This document shows, piece after piece, positions 44,224 through 52,673 of a DNA stretch of 64,000 bases. The DNA is taken from positions 62,001-126,000 of the forward strand of contig NZ_JAUOZU010000010.1 of the NCBI RefSeq assembly GCF_030551875.1, written 5' to 3'. Position numbers and translations under genes: made by a program. Every line of letters starts with the position of its first letter. The first letter of the stretch is position 1. This DNA is from Fluviirhizobium alvei. Lineage in GTDB: Bacteria > Pseudomonadota > Alphaproteobacteria > Rhizobiales > Rhizobiaceae. Below the pieces are notes generated by a model. That model was not told the origin of the DNA and made no database searches. It saw only the letters and a list, made by a program, of their open reading frames with translations.

Positions 44224-45144
44224 ATGAGCACCCAGAACAATCTGATCGAACGGGAACGCCGCCGGGATATCATGAACCGCTGGCTGCTCTCGATGCCGGC
44301 TCTCGTGATCATCCTGCTGGCCGCCACCGGCCCGCTGCTGATCGTGGTCGTCTATTCCTTTCTGACGCCGGGGCCCTATGGCGATGTCGAATGGAAATTT
44401 TCCACCGACGCCTGGACCAGCGTGATCCTCGAGCGCGACATCTTCGATGACACGCTGTCGATCGCCGAAGCCCATCTCAACATCTTCCTGAGATCGGTGA
44501 AGTTGTCGTTGGTGACAACGGTGGCGACGCTGATCTTCGGATTTCCAACCGCCTATTTCATTGCCACAAGACCGGCGAAAACCCGCGAGCTCTGGCTGTT
44601 CCTGATCACGATTCCGTTCTGGACCAACCTTCTGATCCGCACTTTCGCCGTTCTCGAAGTCATCCGCTCGGGTGGTCTGATCAACACGGTTGCCATGAAG
44701 CTCGGCCTCATCGCATCCCCGATGCAGATGCTGTTTACGGATGGCGCCATTCTTGTGGGCATGATCTATGTCTATCTACCGCTAATGGTGCTGCCGCTTT
44801 ATGCCAGCATGGAAAAGATCGATTTCCGCCTCATCGAAGCCGGCTACGATCTCTATGCGACGCCGTTCAAGGTTCTGACCAAGATCGTTATTCCGCTGGT
44901 CAAGCCGGGCATCATTGCTGGCTCCATCCTGGTCTTCATCCCGTCGCTCGGCGCCTATGTCACCCCCAACATGCTGGGTGGCGGCAAGAACATGATGCTC
45001 GGAAATCTCATCGAACTGCAGTTCGGCCAGGGCCGCAACTGGCCGCTCGGTGCGTCGCTTTCGATCACCATGATGGCGATCGTGATGATAGCCCTCATCG
45101 CCTATATCCGTAATTCCGGCTCGGCGGGGAAAGCCCATGGCTAG
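44224..45144 (+). CDS. Polyamine-type ABC transporter permease (PotB-like), copy 2
   Basis: 306 residues, inner-membrane. First helix WLLSMPALVIILLAATGPLL, EAA loop GYDLYATPFKVLTKIVIPLV then [20 protein letters not shown]. It shares blocks such as [12 protein letters not shown] and [11 protein letters not shown] with the permease at 6244, confirming paralogy of the two cassettes. It overlaps the next permease by 8 bp, exactly as in the first cassette. Confidence 0.92.
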   Translation: MSTQNNLIERERRRDIMNRWLLSMPALVIILLAATGPLLIVVVYSFLTPGPYGDVEWKFSTDAWTSVILERDIFDDTLSIAEAHLNIFLRSVKLSLVTTVATLIFGFPTAYFIATRPAKTRELWLFLITIPFWTNLLIRTFAVLEVIRSGGLINTVAMKLGLIASPMQMLFTDGAILVGMIYVYLPLMVLPLYASMEKIDFRLIEAGYDLYATPFKVLTKIVIPLVKPGIIAGSILVFIPSLGAYVTPNMLGGGKNMMLGNLIELQFGQGRNWPLGASLSITMMAIVMIALIAYIRNSGSAGKAHG

Positions 45145-45937
45145 ATCATTCGACATCCGCCGCCAGACCGGTTTTACCACAATTGCGATCTTCACCTTCT
45201 TCGCGCTTTATCTGCCGATCGTCGTTCTCGTCGTCTTCGCCTTCAATGCCGGCGACAATCTTTCGAACTGGCAGGGTCTGTCTTGGCGCTGGTTCCAGAA
45301 AGCGGCCCAGAACGGCGAAGTGATCGATGCTTCGATCCGCTCGTTGCAGATCGCAGCCGTTGCCGCAGTGGTCGCGACCATCGTCGCAACACTTGCGGCT
45401 ATTGCCACCACGAGAACCGAAGGCTATCGCGGCCTGACCGCCAAATATGCCTTCATCAACCTGCCGTTGATGGTGCCGGAAATCGTGACTGCCGTAGCAC
45501 TCCTGATCTTTTTCTCGCGGGTGAAGATCTGGACCGGTTATACGGGGCTCGGTTATCTCATCACGGCGCATACGGCTTTCTGTATTCCTTTTGCCTATCT
45601 GCCCATCCGGGCCCGACTCGAGAACATGGATCTGACGCTGGAACGCGCGGCCGCCGATCTTTATGCCACGCCATGGAAAGCCTTCCGGCATGTCACGTTG
45701 CCGCTTCTGTGGCCGGGCATCATCGCGGGCTTTATGCTGGCCTTCGTGATTTCGCTCGATGACGTCGTCATCACCGAATTCGTCAAGTCCGGCGGACAGG
45801 ATACGCTGCCGACCTATATGCTGGGTCAGATCCGCCGCGCGATCACGCCGGAAGTGAACGCGATCTCGGCGGTGTTCCTGCTTCTCAGCATCGCCGCCGT
45901 CACAATCTTTTTCTTCATCAACAGAAAACAGGCCTAA
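45137..45937 (+). CDS. Polyamine-type ABC transporter permease (PotC-like), copy 2
   Basis: 266 residues, inner-membrane. First helix TIAIFTFFALYLPIVVLVVF, EAA loop AAADLYATPWKAFRHVTLPL, then WPGIIAGFMLAFVISLDDVV and SGGQDTLPTYMLGQIRRA. It is the partner of the PotB-like subunit at 44224. The binding-protein gene follows after 22 bp behind AAGGAAAGGG, again a strong ribosome site. Confidence 0.92.
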   Translation: MARSFDIRRQTGFTTIAIFTFFALYLPIVVLVVFAFNAGDNLSNWQGLSWRWFQKAAQNGEVIDASIRSLQIAAVAAVVATIVATLAAIATTRTEGYRGLTAKYAFINLPLMVPEIVTAVALLIFFSRVKIWTGYTGLGYLITAHTAFCIPFAYLPIRARLENMDLTLERAAADLYATPWKAFRHVTLPLLWPGIIAGFMLAFVISLDDVVITEFVKSGGQDTLPTYMLGQIRRAITPEVNAISAVFLLLSIAAVTIFFFINRKQA

Positions 45938-45959
45938 AACAAGGAAAGGGAACCGTACG

Positions 45960-46994
45960 ATGAAACAGGGCAGGAAAATCCTCGCAGTCGCGGGTATGCT
46001 GCTGGCGTCCGTCAGCTTCGCACATGCCGATGGCGAACTGCATATCTACAACTGGGGCAACTATACCAACCCCGAGCTGATCAAGAAGTTCGAACAGAAA
46101 TACAACGTCAAGGTCACGATCACCGACTATGACTCCAACGATACCGCGCTCGCCAAGGTCCGCCAGGGCGGATCGGGCTTCGATATCGCCATGCCGAGCC
46201 AGAGCCACCTGCCGATCTGGATTGCCGAAGGCCTGATCCAAGAAACCAATCCGGGCCAGATGGAGAATGCCAAGAACCTGATGCCGGAATGGGCCAATCC
46301 CGATTTCGATCCGGGCCGCAAATATTCGGTTCCGTGGCAGTGGGGCACGGTCGGCGTTTCGGTCAATACCGACGTCTACAAGGGTGATATCAATACCTGG
46401 GGCATCATTTTCGAAACCCCTGACGAGCTGAAGGGCAAGGTCAACGTCGTTCCGGAAATGAACGATGTCATCTATGCCGCGATCAAATATGTCGGCGGTG
46501 ACTGGTGCACCAATGACAAGGCCGTTTTGAAGAAGGCCCGCGACCTTCTCGTTGCCGCCAAGCCGAACTGGATCTCGATGGATTATGCCTCGCTCGACAA
46601 GATGGTCGCCGGCGATATTTCGGCAACGTCCGACTGGAACGGCTCAGCCCTGCGCCAGCGCCTGCAGAAGGCTTCGATCCATTACGGCTATCCGAAGGAA
46701 GGCTTCACCTACTGGTCGGACAACGTTGTTGTCCTGAAGGAAGCCAAGAATGTCGAGAACGCCAAGCTGTTCCAGAACTTCATCATGGATCCTGAAAACG
46801 CTGCGATGATCTCGGCCTTCGCCCGTTATGCCAATGGCATTGCCGGCTCTGACGCCTTCATGCCGGCCGACATGAAGGGTGCTCCCGAACTCAACGTTCC
46901 GGAAGACATGAAGTCGAAAGCCGAGTTCATGCGTCTGTGCGAACCGGCAATCCAGGAAATCTACTCCAAGATCTGGACCGAACTGCAGAAGTAA
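45960..46994 (+). CDS. Polyamine-type ABC transporter periplasmic binding protein (PotD/PotF-like), copy 2
   Basis: 344 residues. Sec signal peptide MKQGRKILAVAGMLLASVSF, cleavage probably after AHA near residue 23. The mature N-terminus ELHIYNWGNYTNPELIKKFE is a textbook PotD/PotF start. Downstream blocks VPWQWGTVGVSVNTDVYKGD and YASLDKMVAGDISATSDWNG line the usual ligand cleft; W in NWGNY and SDWNG fits amine binding by aromatic residues. In copy 1 the equivalent positions read NFGLY and SVFWSG, so the two pockets are likely to bind different amines. Confidence 0.93.
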   Translation: MKQGRKILAVAGMLLASVSFAHADGELHIYNWGNYTNPELIKKFEQKYNVKVTITDYDSNDTALAKVRQGGSGFDIAMPSQSHLPIWIAEGLIQETNPGQMENAKNLMPEWANPDFDPGRKYSVPWQWGTVGVSVNTDVYKGDINTWGIIFETPDELKGKVNVVPEMNDVIYAAIKYVGGDWCTNDKAVLKKARDLLVAAKPNWISMDYASLDKMVAGDISATSDWNGSALRQRLQKASIHYGYPKEGFTYWSDNVVVLKEAKNVENAKLFQNFIMDPENAAMISAFARYANGIAGSDAFMPADMKGAPELNVPEDMKSKAEFMRLCEPAIQEIYSKIWTELQK

Positions 46995-47007
46995 CCGGAC
47001 CATTCTG

Positions 47008-47039
47008 ATGCCCCGCTGCTCTTCCGAGCGGCGGGGCAT
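47008..47039 (+). terminator. Strong 14-bp hairpin after the second binding-protein gene
   Basis: ATGCCCCGC at 47008 pairs with GCGGGGCAT ending at 47039, and the stem continues inward (one G-U) to a TTCC tetraloop. There is no T-run, so mRNA protection or partial termination is more likely than full termination. It stands where the first cassette has its 24-nt palindrome. Confidence 0.65.
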
Positions 47040-47074
47040 TCCCGTTTCAGACGCCATCACGGACCTAAACCATC

Positions 47075-48106
47075 ATGAAGACCGTCTTCTCACCCCGCCA
47101 TCTCGGCCATTCCAACCAGCTTGAACTTGTCGCAGGCGCGATCGTTCCGGCGTTCGAAAAGCCGTCGCGGGCGCAATATATCCACGATCGTATCATCGAT
47201 GTCGGGCTCGGCCCGATCATTGGTCCGGACGAATACGATCTCTCCTCGGCGAGCCGCGTCCACCGTCAGGACTATCTCGATTTCCTGCCAACCGTCTATC
47301 CACGCTGGAAGGAAGCTGGGCGCGACGGAACCGCCCTGCCATTCACCTGGCCCACCCGCGGATTGCGCGGCGATGTGGTGCCGGAATTCATTGATGGCGC
47401 CCTCGGTTACTATTCCTTCGATGCCGGCATCGGCTTCGTCGAGGGCACTTGGGATGCGGTGAAATCGTCCCACGACGTAGCGCTGACGGCAGCCAATCTG
47501 GTCAAGGGCGGCGAACGCACCGCCTATGCTCTCTGCCGCCCGCCCGGGCATCATGCCGGCGCCGGTTTCATGGGCGGCTATTGCTATATCAACAATGCCG
47601 CCGTTGCTGCCCAATGGTTCCTCGATCAGGGCGCTTCTCGGATTGCAATCCTCGATGTCGACTATCATCATGGCAACGGCACCCAGGAAATCTTCTACCG
47701 CCGCAAGGATGTCCAGGTCATCAATTTCCACGCCGATCCGATGCAGGAATATCCTTATTTCCTCGGCCATGCCGACGAAAAGGGCGAGGGTGAAGGGGAA
47801 GGCTTCAACCTCAACTATCCGATGCGCTGGGGAACCACGTGGGAAAGCTGGTCTGCGGCTCTCGAAGATGGCTGCCGCAAGCTTGTCGACTACGGTCCGG
47901 ACGTTGTGATCGTTTCGCTCGGCGTCGATACGTTCGAAAAGGACCCGATCTCCAAGTTCAAGCTCAAGACCGAGGATTTCCCCAAAATCGGCGAGCGGAT
48001 CCGCAAGCTGGGCCTGCCGACCTTGTTCGTGCAGGAAGGCGGTTATGCCGTGGCCGAAATCGGCGTCAATGCCGTCGGCGTGTTGCAGGGCTTCGAAAAC
48101 GCTTGA
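47075..48106 (+). CDS. Acetylpolyamine amidohydrolase (histone-deacetylase superfamily)
   Basis: 343 residues, close to the 341 of the Mycoplana enzyme. Zinc ligands fall at D196 and H198 (LDVDYHHGNGTQ) and D285 (SLGVDTFEKDP); the catalytic His pair is H159/H160 (RPPGHHAGAGF) and the transition-state Tyr is Y324 (QEGGYAVAE). These positions match the known polyamine deacetylase almost residue for residue. The insert YPYFLGHADEKGEGEGEGFN corresponds to the loop that narrows the active site in polyamine-specific members. It removes acetyl groups from N-acetylated putrescine, cadaverine or spermidine, which fits its place directly after the importer cassette. Confidence 0.92.
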   Translation: MKTVFSPRHLGHSNQLELVAGAIVPAFEKPSRAQYIHDRIIDVGLGPIIGPDEYDLSSASRVHRQDYLDFLPTVYPRWKEAGRDGTALPFTWPTRGLRGDVVPEFIDGALGYYSFDAGIGFVEGTWDAVKSSHDVALTAANLVKGGERTAYALCRPPGHHAGAGFMGGYCYINNAAVAAQWFLDQGASRIAILDVDYHHGNGTQEIFYRRKDVQVINFHADPMQEYPYFLGHADEKGEGEGEGFNLNYPMRWGTTWESWSAALEDGCRKLVDYGPDVVIVSLGVDTFEKDPISKFKLKTEDFPKIGERIRKLGLPTLFVQEGGYAVAEIGVNAVGVLQGFENA

Positions 48107-48110
48107 TAGG

Positions 48111-48166
48111 AACGCTGGCGCAATCTGCGCAAAAAAACATCAAATGCACGCTTTTGCGCCAGCGTT
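48111..48166 (+). terminator. Long inverted repeat downstream of the deacetylase gene
   Basis: AACGCTGGCGCAA (48111-48123) and TTGCGCCAGCGTT (48154-48166) form a perfect 13-bp stem with a 30-nt loop, 4 bp after the stop codon. A T-run is lacking (TCCGAATTT follows). Probable transcript end of the second importer operon. A further small IR ACACGA-N4-TCGTGT lies at 48197-48212. Confidence 0.65.
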
Positions 48167-48275
48167 TCCGAATTTACTTCGTATTATCAATTAGATACAC
48201 GACATTTCGTGTCGTCGGTTAAATATTTAATTAAATCTCATGCCGTACCACAAAGGGTAAATTGTGGGGCATTTG

Positions 48276-51200
48276 ATGCGTAGATCAATCATTGCACGTT
48301 TGAGCACGATCGCGGTTTCCGGCTTCTTACTGGCTTTTCTGGCATCGGTATCGACCGCTTTTGCCACCGACGGCAAGACCTATGCCCTGAAACAGGACCT
48401 TGACCTGTCCTGGCTGATGATGACGGCCAGCCTTGTTATGATGATGCAGGTCGGCTTCCTCCTACTCGAAGCGGGCATGGTGCGGTCGAAAAACTCCATC
48501 AATGTCGCGCAGAAGAACCTGCTGGATTTCGTTTTTGGTATTATCGCCTTTGCATCGATCGGCTTCATGATTGCCTTCGGCAGTTCCTCCTGGCTGCCCG
48601 TCGGCTTCAATCTGAATTTCCTCCTGCTTTCCAACCTTACCGATTGGGAGCAGGGTTTCTTCGTCTTTCAGGTCATGTTCTGCGGTACGGCCGCGACAAT
48701 CGTTTCGGGCGCCGTTGCCGAGCGGATGAAGCTGTCCGCCTATGTTGCGGGATCGCTGGTTCTCTCCGGGCTCATCTACCCCATCTTCGTTCATTGGGCC
48801 TGGGGCAATGCGCTCGCTCCCAATACCGGCGCCTTTCTCGCCAATGCCGGTTTCGTCGATTTTGCCGGATCAACCGTCGTCCATGCGACTGGCGGCTGGA
48901 TTTCGCTTGCCGCCTGCCTTGTGATCGGCGCCCGGTCGGGTCGGTTCAATGCCGAGGGCAAACCGGTTCGTATCAACGGCCACTCGCCTGTTCTGTCCAC
49001 CACAGGTGCGCTGATCCTCTTTTTCGGCTGGATCGGCTTCAACGGTGGTTCAACGCTGCATGCGACACCGGAAATCGCCCACATCATTCTCAATACCGTC
49101 TTGGCCGGAGGCGTGGGCGCCTGCGTCGGTTATCTGATCGGGCACAAGAATGGTGTGATCCTTCCTGAAAAACCCTTCACCGGCATGCTGGGCGGTCTTG
49201 TTGCCGTCACGGCCGGATGCCAGGTCCTCAATCCCATGGGCGCGATGATCATCGGCGCTGCCGGCGCCGGTATCTCGCTCTGGGCCATCGACTGGATCGA
49301 GCGCCGATGGAAGATCGACGATGCGGTCGGTGCAATCGGCGTTCATGCTTTCGGCGGCGTCGCTGGCACCCTTTTGCTGGCTGTTCTGGCGCCGGTGGAA
49401 AATCTCCCCACAGGCGATCGTCTCTCTCAGTTTGCAGTCCAGCTCGGCGGTTCGGCCCTCAACTTCGTTTGGTCCTTCACCCTCGCTTATGCCTTCTTCT
49501 GGATCCTTGCCAAGACAGGCAAGATCCGCGTTTCCAGCGCCGATGAGGAAATTGGCCTCAACATTGCCGAACATGATACCCGCCTTGGCGTCGGCCATGT
49601 CGAAGATGCTTTCAGCGACCTCCTGACCGGCAAGGCCGATCTCAGCCGGCGGCTGCCAGTGGAGACCGGTGGCGACGCCGAAAAGCTGACAGCGCTCTTT
49701 AACCGGCTGATGGACGATATCCAGGAGCAGGAACGCGTTCGCCACGAAATGGAGAATTTCAAGCGCGACCGCGAGGAAGAGGAGCGTGTCGCCGCGCTGG
49801 CGAACGCCACATTCGAAGCGATCTTCATCCATCGCGAAGGCACCATCATCGATGCCAACCTTCAGATGGCGCAATTGTTCGGCCAACCCATCGACAGGCT
49901 TATCGGGATCGATGTGCTCGACCTGATCGAGCCTTCGGAGCGCGAGAAAGTCCGCGAGGCGCTTCTTTCGACAGAGGACACTGCGCTCGAAACCCTGGCT
50001 GTCAGCGCGAATGGCGATCAGATTCCCGTCGAGGTTCGCGGGCGTGACATCACCTATCGCAACGCGGCGGCCCGTGTTGTCTGCCTGATCGATCTCCGGG
50101 AGCGCAAGGAAGCCGAGCGACGCATTCGCCATCTTGCACAGCACGATCCGCTCACCGGCCTGCCAAACCGGGCGCTCTTCAATGCCGAACTTGAAATTCG
50201 CTCGACCATTGCTGCCGCCGGCGGCCATTCGAGCCTGGTTCTGGTCGATCTCGACCGTTTCAAGGATATCAACGACATCCATGGCCATCAGGCAGGCGAT
50301 GCCGTCATCCGGGAAACCGCAGCGCGCCTGAAGGCCCTTGCCGGACCCAGGGCACTGGTCGCGCGCCTTGGTGGCGACGAATTCGCCGTGATCCTCAGCA
50401 ACACCGATTTCGAAAGCCAGTTATCGGATTTCGGACATCGTCTTGTCAGCGAATTCCGTTCACCGGTCACCACACCTTCAGGTGAAAAGATCCCCTGCTC
50501 CGTATCGATCGGCATGGCTCGGTGTCCTGACCATGCCGATGACGGTGAAACGCTGTTCGCGCTCGCCGATATCGCGCTCTACCACTCCAAGAACAGCGGC
50601 CGCAATCGCTGGGCTATCTACAGACCCGGCATGGATGCGCTCGTGGAAAAGAGGCGCGAGCTTGAAACGGCGCTCGGAAATGCGATCGAGAACGAAGAAT
50701 TCGAGCTCTACCTCCAGCCTAGGATCGATTCGCGCACGGCGAACATTCTCGGCTACGAAGCCCTTCTGCGCTGGATCAGCCCGGAGCGCGGCATGGTCAG
50801 TCCCGCCGATTTCATTCCGGTCGCCGAAGCATCCGGCAAGATCATCGCGATCGGTGAATGGGTCATTGCCGAAGCCTGCCGGATCATACAGCGCGGGCTG
50901 GAGGACAAGCATGTCAGCATCAATGTCTCGCCTCTGCAATTCCGCCGCGATGGTTTCGTCGAAAAGCTGGCGGAAATCGTGGGTCGTCACGCTGTCGATC
51001 CGAGCCGTATCGAGCTCGAAATCACCGAGAGCGTGCTGATCGACGACGATCAGGGCGCAGAAAGAACCCTCGCCCGCCTCAAGGCGGCCGGCTTCTCGAT
51101 CGCCCTTGATGATTTCGGCACCGGCTATTCCTCGCTCTCCTATCTCAGCCGCTTTCCCTTCGATACGATCAAGGTCGATCGCAGCTTCGTCAGCAATCTC

Positions 51201-51530
51201 GGCCAATCCGACAGTGCACCGGTCATCATCCGCTCGATCGTCGAACTCGGCGCCGGACTTGGCATGCAGGTCGTGGCCGAAGGCGTTGAAAACATCGATG
51301 AGGCCTTGTTCCTGGCCGCCGCAGGCTGTGACCAGTTGCAGGGCTTTCTGCTCGGCAAACCGGTCCCCGTCGAAAAGCGGGCCATGGTGATCGACGATAC
51401 GGTCTCTACGGCCTTGAAAGACCTGCAGGCAGGACAGGGCGCCGCAATCCAGATCCTGCGTGCCACGGCCGAAGCCATGCATGGCGCACAAGCCATGGCT
51501 AGTCTCGGGATCAAGTCGAGACGCACATAA
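48276..51530 (+). CDS. Ammonium transporter-like sensor fused to PAS, GGDEF and EAL domains
   Basis: 1084 residues from the ATG at 48276 (GTGGGG six bases before); a GTG start at 48264 is possible. Signal peptide, then an Amt/Rh channel domain (about 35-420) retaining the twin-His motif, H203 in GSTVVHATGG and H357 in AIGVHAFGG. A linker and coiled segment (MENFKRDREEEERVA) lead to a PAS domain (about 505-605), a GGDEF domain with intact GGDEF (699-703) but no RxxD inhibitory site, and an EAL domain with intact EAL (828-830), NVSP, TES, DDFGTGYSSL and TIKVDRSF. It probably couples ammonium sensing or flux to synthesis and breakdown of cyclic di-GMP. Confidence 0.93.
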   Translation: MRRSIIARLSTIAVSGFLLAFLASVSTAFATDGKTYALKQDLDLSWLMMTASLVMMMQVGFLLLEAGMVRSKNSINVAQKNLLDFVFGIIAFASIGFMIAFGSSSWLPVGFNLNFLLLSNLTDWEQGFFVFQVMFCGTAATIVSGAVAERMKLSAYVAGSLVLSGLIYPIFVHWAWGNALAPNTGAFLANAGFVDFAGSTVVHATGGWISLAACLVIGARSGRFNAEGKPVRINGHSPVLSTTGALILFFGWIGFNGGSTLHATPEIAHIILNTVLAGGVGACVGYLIGHKNGVILPEKPFTGMLGGLVAVTAGCQVLNPMGAMIIGAAGAGISLWAIDWIERRWKIDDAVGAIGVHAFGGVAGTLLLAVLAPVENLPTGDRLSQFAVQLGGSALNFVWSFTLAYAFFWILAKTGKIRVSSADEEIGLNIAEHDTRLGVGHVEDAFSDLLTGKADLSRRLPVETGGDAEKLTALFNRLMDDIQEQERVRHEMENFKRDREEEERVAALANATFEAIFIHREGTIIDANLQMAQLFGQPIDRLIGIDVLDLIEPSEREKVREALLSTEDTALETLAVSANGDQIPVEVRGRDITYRNAAARVVCLIDLRERKEAERRIRHLAQHDPLTGLPNRALFNAELEIRSTIAAAGGHSSLVLVDLDRFKDINDIHGHQAGDAVIRETAARLKALAGPRALVARLGGDEFAVILSNTDFESQLSDFGHRLVSEFRSPVTTPSGEKIPCSVSIGMARCPDHADDGETLFALADIALYHSKNSGRNRWAIYRPGMDALVEKRRELETALGNAIENEEFELYLQPRIDSRTANILGYEALLRWISPERGMVSPADFIPVAEASGKIIAIGEWVIAEACRIIQRGLEDKHVSINVSPLQFRRDGFVEKLAEIVGRHAVDPSRIELEITESVLIDDDQGAERTLARLKAAGFSIALDDFGTGYSSLSYLSRFPFDTIKVDRSFVSNLGQSDSAPVIIRSIVELGAGLGMQVVAEGVENIDEALFLAAAGCDQLQGFLLGKPVPVEKRAMVIDDTVSTALKDLQAGQGAAIQILRATAEAMHGAQAMASLGIKSRRT

Positions 51531-51574
51531 CAGTTTTTATCGACGACACTTGCATAAAGCCGGAAAAACTGTTA
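51528..51574. repeat. 11-bp inverted repeat overlapping the stop codon of the Amt-GGDEF-EAL gene
   Basis: TAACAGTTTTT (51528-51538) and AAAAACTGTTA (51564-51574) are perfect complements with a 25-bp spacer, about 55 bp before tRNA-Val(CAC). It could be the transcript end of the upstream gene or a regulatory site for the tRNA promoter. Confidence 0.5.
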
Positions 51575-51628
51575 TCCCCGGCCGAATTCCGCTGCAGAAC
51601 AATGTTTTTCGTTGTTTTTCAAAGAGAT

Positions 51629-51703
51629 GGGCGTGTAGCTCAGCGGGAGAGCACTTCGTTCACACCGAAGGGGTCACAGGTTCGATCCCTGTCACGCCCA
51701 CCA
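51629..51703 (+). tRNA. tRNA-Val (anticodon CAC)
   Basis: A 75-nt cloverleaf with encoded CCA. Acceptor stem GGGCGTG/CACGCCC, anticodon stem CTTCG/CGAAG with loop TTCACAC (anticodon CAC), T loop GTTCGATCC. It differs from the tRNA-Val(GAC) gene at 1931-2005 at only six positions, four of which form two compensatory base pairs. Confidence 0.98.
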
Positions 51704-51725
51704 TCTCGCCAAACAATCCCAGACG

Positions 51726-52553
51726 TCACGAACCCGACCGCGCCATCACCGGAAACCGGTTGGTGATTGCGCGGATGAACAGGGCAAACAGTTCCGACTG
51801 GCTCGAAATGTCGAGCTTCTGGTGAATGTTCTTGCGATGGATCTTCACCGTTCCGGTCACGATGCCGAGACGCTGGGCGATCGCCGCATTGGAATGCCCG
51901 CGCAGGATGAGCGCGGTTATCTCGATCTCGCGCGGCGTCAGAACGCCATTCGTCATGCTCGAGAGCGTCGCATTGATCGGGTCGCGTTGAGCTGGATCGT
52001 CCCCTGTCACGACAGCGTCATCCGCACCGCGCTTGCCGGCCCAATGCCGCTCCGAAAGCAGGCGCAGCAAAGGCTCGGCATCTCTCACTGCTTTCAGATC
52101 GCGCCGCCCGAAGGCCAATGACGAGACCGGACGGGTGAAGCTCACCACCAGGCCGGTCCAGTTGGAAGGCTTGCAGACGATGCCGACCTCGTCGCGGATG
52201 CCGGTGAGCACATAATGTTGCCGGTAATATTCCGACGCATAGAAATGATCCGGCGCCATGTCACGCAACCGTCGAACGCCTGCACCTTTCGGATCAATCG
52301 CTGCAGCATAGAAGGGATCGAGGAGATAGGGACCGGACGCATAGGCGTCGATGACGGTTGAAGCCCGAACGGGATCGATATTGTGATAGAGACAAAGCGG
52401 TCGCTCCGATCCAGAATAGGCAAAGACCATCAGGATATCGAAATCCAGGATCGTGCGGAGTGCCGTTTCCAGCAAACTGGCGAATGAGGGTGTCCCTACC
52501 GCAGTCACCGCCTCTGCGACCGCCAGGTTCCAGCCCGCGAAATTCTTGTCCAC
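51726..52553 (-). CDS. LuxR family transcriptional regulator
   Basis: 275 residues starting at GTG (52553) behind GGAGAAGG. The C-terminal HTH (about 208-265) reads LTPREIEITALILRGHSNAA, GIVTGTVKIHRKNIHQKLDI and SSQSELFALF, typical of LuxR/NarL output domains. The N-terminal 200 residues are a GAF/autoinducer-domain-like sensor without recognisable acyl-homoserine-lactone motifs. It is divergent from the GS-like/ABC/alcohol-dehydrogenase operon starting at 52674, whose regulator it most likely is. A short repeat ATCCC-N4-GGGAT at 52616-52629 in the 120-bp divergent region may be its site. Confidence 0.87.
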   Translation of the reverse strand: MDKNFAGWNLAVAEAVTAVGTPSFASLLETALRTILDFDILMVFAYSGSERPLCLYHNIDPVRASTVIDAYASGPYLLDPFYAAAIDPKGAGVRRLRDMAPDHFYASEYYRQHYVLTGIRDEVGIVCKPSNWTGLVVSFTRPVSSLAFGRRDLKAVRDAEPLLRLLSERHWAGKRGADDAVVTGDDPAQRDPINATLSSMTNGVLTPREIEITALILRGHSNAAIAQRLGIVTGTVKIHRKNIHQKLDISSQSELFALFIRAITNRFPVMARSGS

Positions 52554-52673
52554 GTTCAGACCTTCTCCACGTCGCGGCAGCGACCCTTTCGGGCCGAACT
52601 GCCGCCTATCGATCTATCCCCATCGGGATATTTTCATGCCTCCAGGACGCCCCTAAAGTCCAGAGACACAGAG

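Noticed and set aside
47075..48106. Histone deacetylase as a chromatin-type enzyme
   Set aside because: Zinc ligands, length and the active-site-narrowing insert match bacterial acetylpolyamine amidohydrolase, and it follows a polyamine importer.
2006..51628. Classical integrative genomic island inserted at tRNA-Val
   Set aside because: No integrase, transposase, relaxase, IS end or duplicated 3' tRNA fragment was found, and base composition looks uniform by eye; only a weaker tRNA-pair observation is kept.
51726..52553. Quorum-sensing LuxR with a partner synthase
   Set aside because: No LuxI-type gene is in the window and the N-terminal region lacks clear acyl-homoserine-lactone contact motifs; regulation of the divergent operon is a simpler role.
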